Shown here: piece after piece, positions 61,901 to 64,000 of the stretch | Layout: every line of letters begins with the position of its first letter | Numbering within the stretch: the first letter of the stretch is position 1 | From: Candidatus Manganitrophaceae bacterium | GTDB lineage: Bacteria > Nitrospirota > Nitrospiria > SBBL01 > JAADHI01 | Direction of reading: 5' to 3' | Assembly (NCBI GenBank): GCA_012960925.1 | Contig: DUAG01000011.1 | Coordinates: forward strand, 62,001 to 126,000 | DNA: 64,000 nucleotides | Made by a program: the position numbers and the translations under genes | Notes under the pieces: generated by a model | Databases searched by the model: none | What the model saw: the letters and a program-made list of their open reading frames with translations, nothing else | What the model was told of the DNA's origin: nothing

Positions 61901-64000
61901 AACCAAACTGCTGCGGATCGACATCCACCTCCAGCCGAGTCCCCTCGTTCGCCTTGCGCTTCCAGCGGTGTACGGCCGGTTTCAGCGCGGCTGAAATCCG
62001 CTTCTGGTCTTTCCCCTTCATCAGGATTTGATATCGATATTCCCCCCGGATTCGCGCCATCGGGGTCGGGGCCGGCCCCAGTATTTCAACTCCTCGTCCG
62101 GGGAGATAGTCCTTGATTAAGACCGTCAGCGACTCGGCCCCTCTGACGACGGCCTCTTCCCGGCGATTCCGAAGGAGGAGGCGGGTCAAACGGCAAAATG
62201 GCGGATAGACGCCCTCCTTCCTGGACTGAATCTCTCCCTGATAAAAAGAAATATAATCATGGGCCGTCGCGAAAGCAATACTCGCATGATCCGGCTGAAA
62301 GGTTTGTATCATCACCTCTCCCGGACGTTCACCCCGACCGGCACGGCCCGCCACCTGGGCAAGGAGCTGGAAGGTCCGTTCCGAGGCGCGAAAATCCGGA
62401 AATTGGAGCGACAGGTCTCCACAAAGCACGCCGACCAGGGTCACACCCGGAAAATCATGCCCCTTCGTGATCATCTGAGTTCCGATCAGAATATCTACCT
62501 CTTCCTGCACCATCGCGGCAATGATCTTCTGATGAGATCCTTTCTTCTGCGTGGTGTCTCGATCCATTCGGGCGACCCTTGCCGAAGGGAAAAACCCCCG
62601 AACCGTTTCTTCCACCTGTTCCGTCCCGATCCCCAGATAAATCATGCGCGACCCCCGGCATTTGGGACATTCGGTCGGGGGCGGCGTCTCATACCCGCAA
62701 TAATGGCAAACAAGCCGTTTCCGCTTCTTATGGTAGGTGAGAGAAACCGTGCAATGCCGGCAGGAAGGGAGCTCACCGCAATCCGCGCAGAGAAGGGAAG
62801 ACGAAAAACCGCGTCGATTGACAAATAGGAGAACCTGTTCTTTTTCCGAAAGACGTTTTTCAATCGCCGCAATCAAAGGCCTCGTGAGGAAGGGCTTGAC
62901 CATCTCCTCTTTTTTTCTCAGATCGACCAACAAGACCGACGGCAAAGGCCGCGACTCAATCCGTTTTGGGAGATGAAGGTAGCGATACTTTCCGCTCTGG
63001 CTGTGGTGATAGGACTCAAACGAAGGGGTGGCCGACCCCAGCATAACGACGGCTTTTTCGGACCGGGCTCTGACCAGGGCGACATCCCTCGCATTATAGC
63101 GAACACCCTCGTCCTGTTTATAAGAAGAATCCTGCTCCTCATCAACAATGATGACGCCGACCTCTTTCATCGGCGCGAAGATGGCCGAACGAACCCCGAT
63201 GACCAGACGGGCCTGACCTTCCTTTATTCTGAGCCACTCGTCGTAACGCTCCCCGGCTGAAAGCCCGCTGTGAAAAAGGGCAACTTCGTCCCCGAAGCGC
63301 TCATGAAACCGGGCGACGAGCTGAGCGGTCAGCGAAATCTCGGGGACAAGAAGGATCGCCCCCTTTCCCTGTCGGAGCCCCGCTTCAATCACCTGGAGGT
63401 AAACCTCGGTCTTTCCGCTCCCGGTCACTCCATGGAGGAGAAAGGGGGCAAAACCCCCTGTTTCTATCGCGTCCAACACTTCTTCACTTACCTTCTTCTG
63501 ATCCGCGTTAAGACGGATCGTCCCCTTCGGACGAAAACCGCTTTCAAGCCTTGGAATGCGCCGCGCCGCTTCCTCACGCTGATCAATCCATTTTTTCTCA
63601 ATCAGGCGTTTCAAGGGGGCGCGAAGCGGAGACTCCAAGGCGGCGACCGGAAGTGAGCCCCCTGCCGAGAGGAGGATTTCGAGGAGGGCCGCCTGTCGAT
63701 GCGAGCGCCTGGAAAGAGACGCCGCTAAGGCCGCTGTCTCTTCGGGGTTCTTCTTTAGAACAAGGATGCGGCGAAATATTTTTTTGACAACGGGAGGCGC
63801 GATCTCCCACTGCGCCCGAACCCTGCCCGCCTTCACGAGAATGGAAAGGATGCGGGTCAAGCCCTTTCGTTCAAGACGCTTCTTAAGCTGTGGTTCCGTT
63901 AAAGAACCTTCGCTTTCCAGAAGATCAATTACACTTTTCTGAACCGGCCTTTTCTTTTCCGCCTGACTCGTTTCACCGGAGCCGACGAGGCTGAACCTTC
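61899..64000 (-). CDS. priA: Primosomal protein N' (PriA helicase), N-terminus outside window
   Basis: Restarts stalled replication forks by loading the primosome. The frame is open to the window edge, so the N-terminal DNA-binding part is missing. Visible motifs: Walker A HGVTGSGKTEVYLQ, a DEEQDSSYKQ box (the usual motif is DEEH), SATPSFESY, and the zinc-binding cysteines in CADCGELPSCRHC and CHYCGYETPPPTECPKC. Later GTQMITKGHDFPGVTLV and LLAQVAGRAGRG complete the helicase motifs. Start codon unknown. The stop lies at the edge of a degraded MITE. Confidence 0.93.
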   Translation of the reverse strand, partial: RFSLVGSGETSQAEKKRPVQKSVIDLLESEGSLTEPQLKKRLERKGLTRILSILVKAGRVRAQWEIAPPVVKKIFRRILVLKKNPEETAALAASLSRRSHRQAALLEILLSAGGSLPVAALESPLRAPLKRLIEKKWIDQREEAARRIPRLESGFRPKGTIRLNADQKKVSEEVLDAIETGGFAPFLLHGVTGSGKTEVYLQVIEAGLRQGKGAILLVPEISLTAQLVARFHERFGDEVALFHSGLSAGERYDEWLRIKEGQARLVIGVRSAIFAPMKEVGVIIVDEEQDSSYKQDEGVRYNARDVALVRARSEKAVVMLGSATPSFESYHHSQSGKYRYLHLPKRIESRPLPSVLLVDLRKKEEMVKPFLTRPLIAAIEKRLSEKEQVLLFVNRRGFSSSLLCADCGELPSCRHCTVSLTYHKKRKRLVCHYCGYETPPPTECPKCRGSRMIYLGIGTEQVEETVRGFFPSARVARMDRDTTQKKGSHQKIIAAMVQEEVDILIGTQMITKGHDFPGVTLVGVLCGDLSLQFPDFRASERTFQLLAQVAGRAGRGERPGEVMIQTFQPDHASIAFATAHDYISFYQGEIQSRKEGVYPPFCRLTRLLLRNRREEAVVRGAESLTVLIKDYLPGRGVEILGPAPTPMARIRGEYRYQILMKGKDQKRISAALKPAVHRWKRKANEGTRLEVDVDPQQFG

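Overview
The window looks like a chromosomal segment of a free-living Gram-negative chemotroph with an outer membrane. It carries a full type II secretion operon, an outer-membrane barrel protein, a complete proton-pumping complex I operon and a B12-dependent ribonucleotide reductase. The nuo operon has two NuoM genes and the tyrS, ndk, guaBA and gcvH genes sit in single-copy housekeeping order. My best guess is a Nitrospirota-like or deltaproteobacteria-like lineage, but I cannot place it from sequence alone. No rRNA, tRNA or CRISPR was seen.

Layout. (1) 1-12.6 kb, plus strand, housekeeping: a LOG-family protein (cut by the window edge), thrB, fbp, gcvH, a ComEA-like protein, tyrS, ndk, an FAD protein with a TPR/TIM-barrel lipoprotein, guaB-guaA, a secreted hypothetical protein and a BolA protein. 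(2) 12.7-16.5 kb, minus strand: a DEAD-box helicase, a lipid kinase and a polyprenyl synthase. (3) 17.2-36.6 kb, minus strand: a 15-gene complex I operon plus an 86-aa accessory gene, headed by a clear sigma70 promoter and preceded by a MidA/NDUFAF7-type methyltransferase, a family known for complex I assembly. (4) 36.8-45.3 kb: an unusual pseudo-aminopeptidase/Omp85 fusion, a Nudix hydrolase, a broken MOSC gene, a pterin carbinolamine dehydratase, a glutamate dehydrogenase and nrdJ. (5) 45.6-57.5 kb, minus strand: a type II secretion operon in the order C-D-E-F-G-H-I-J-N-L-M-K, then a rhomboid protease and a frameshifted ExeA-type ATPase. (6) 59.8-61.7 kb: a Fur-box-controlled small gene, two decayed peptidase fragments and a small secreted protein. 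(7) 61.9 kb to the end: priA, cut by the window edge.

The most striking system is the complex I operon. It encodes five antiporter-type membrane subunits instead of the usual three. There is no ordinary NuoL. Its place is taken by a 494-aa NuoL/Mrp-like core without a lateral helix, an 86-aa two-helix protein, and a 623-aa MrpD-like protein that ends in a NuoL-type lateral helix. In that helix a 13-residue motif occurs twice, 26 residues apart. Two NuoM and one NuoN follow. The transmembrane-helix-7 lysine needed for proton transfer is present in three of the five and replaced in two. An enlarged pump of this kind would suit reverse electron transport or a high proton/electron ratio.

Small mobile-looking elements are scattered through the intergenic DNA. 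One family of about 160-176 bp has 18-bp inverted ends and 4-bp target duplications, and one copy supplies the end of ndk. A second family is 141 bp long. A ~170-bp element with 22-bp perfect inverted ends sits inside the secretion operon. guaA has no ATG, GTG or TTG start ahead of its catalytic cysteine; an ATC overlapping the guaB stop is the likely start.
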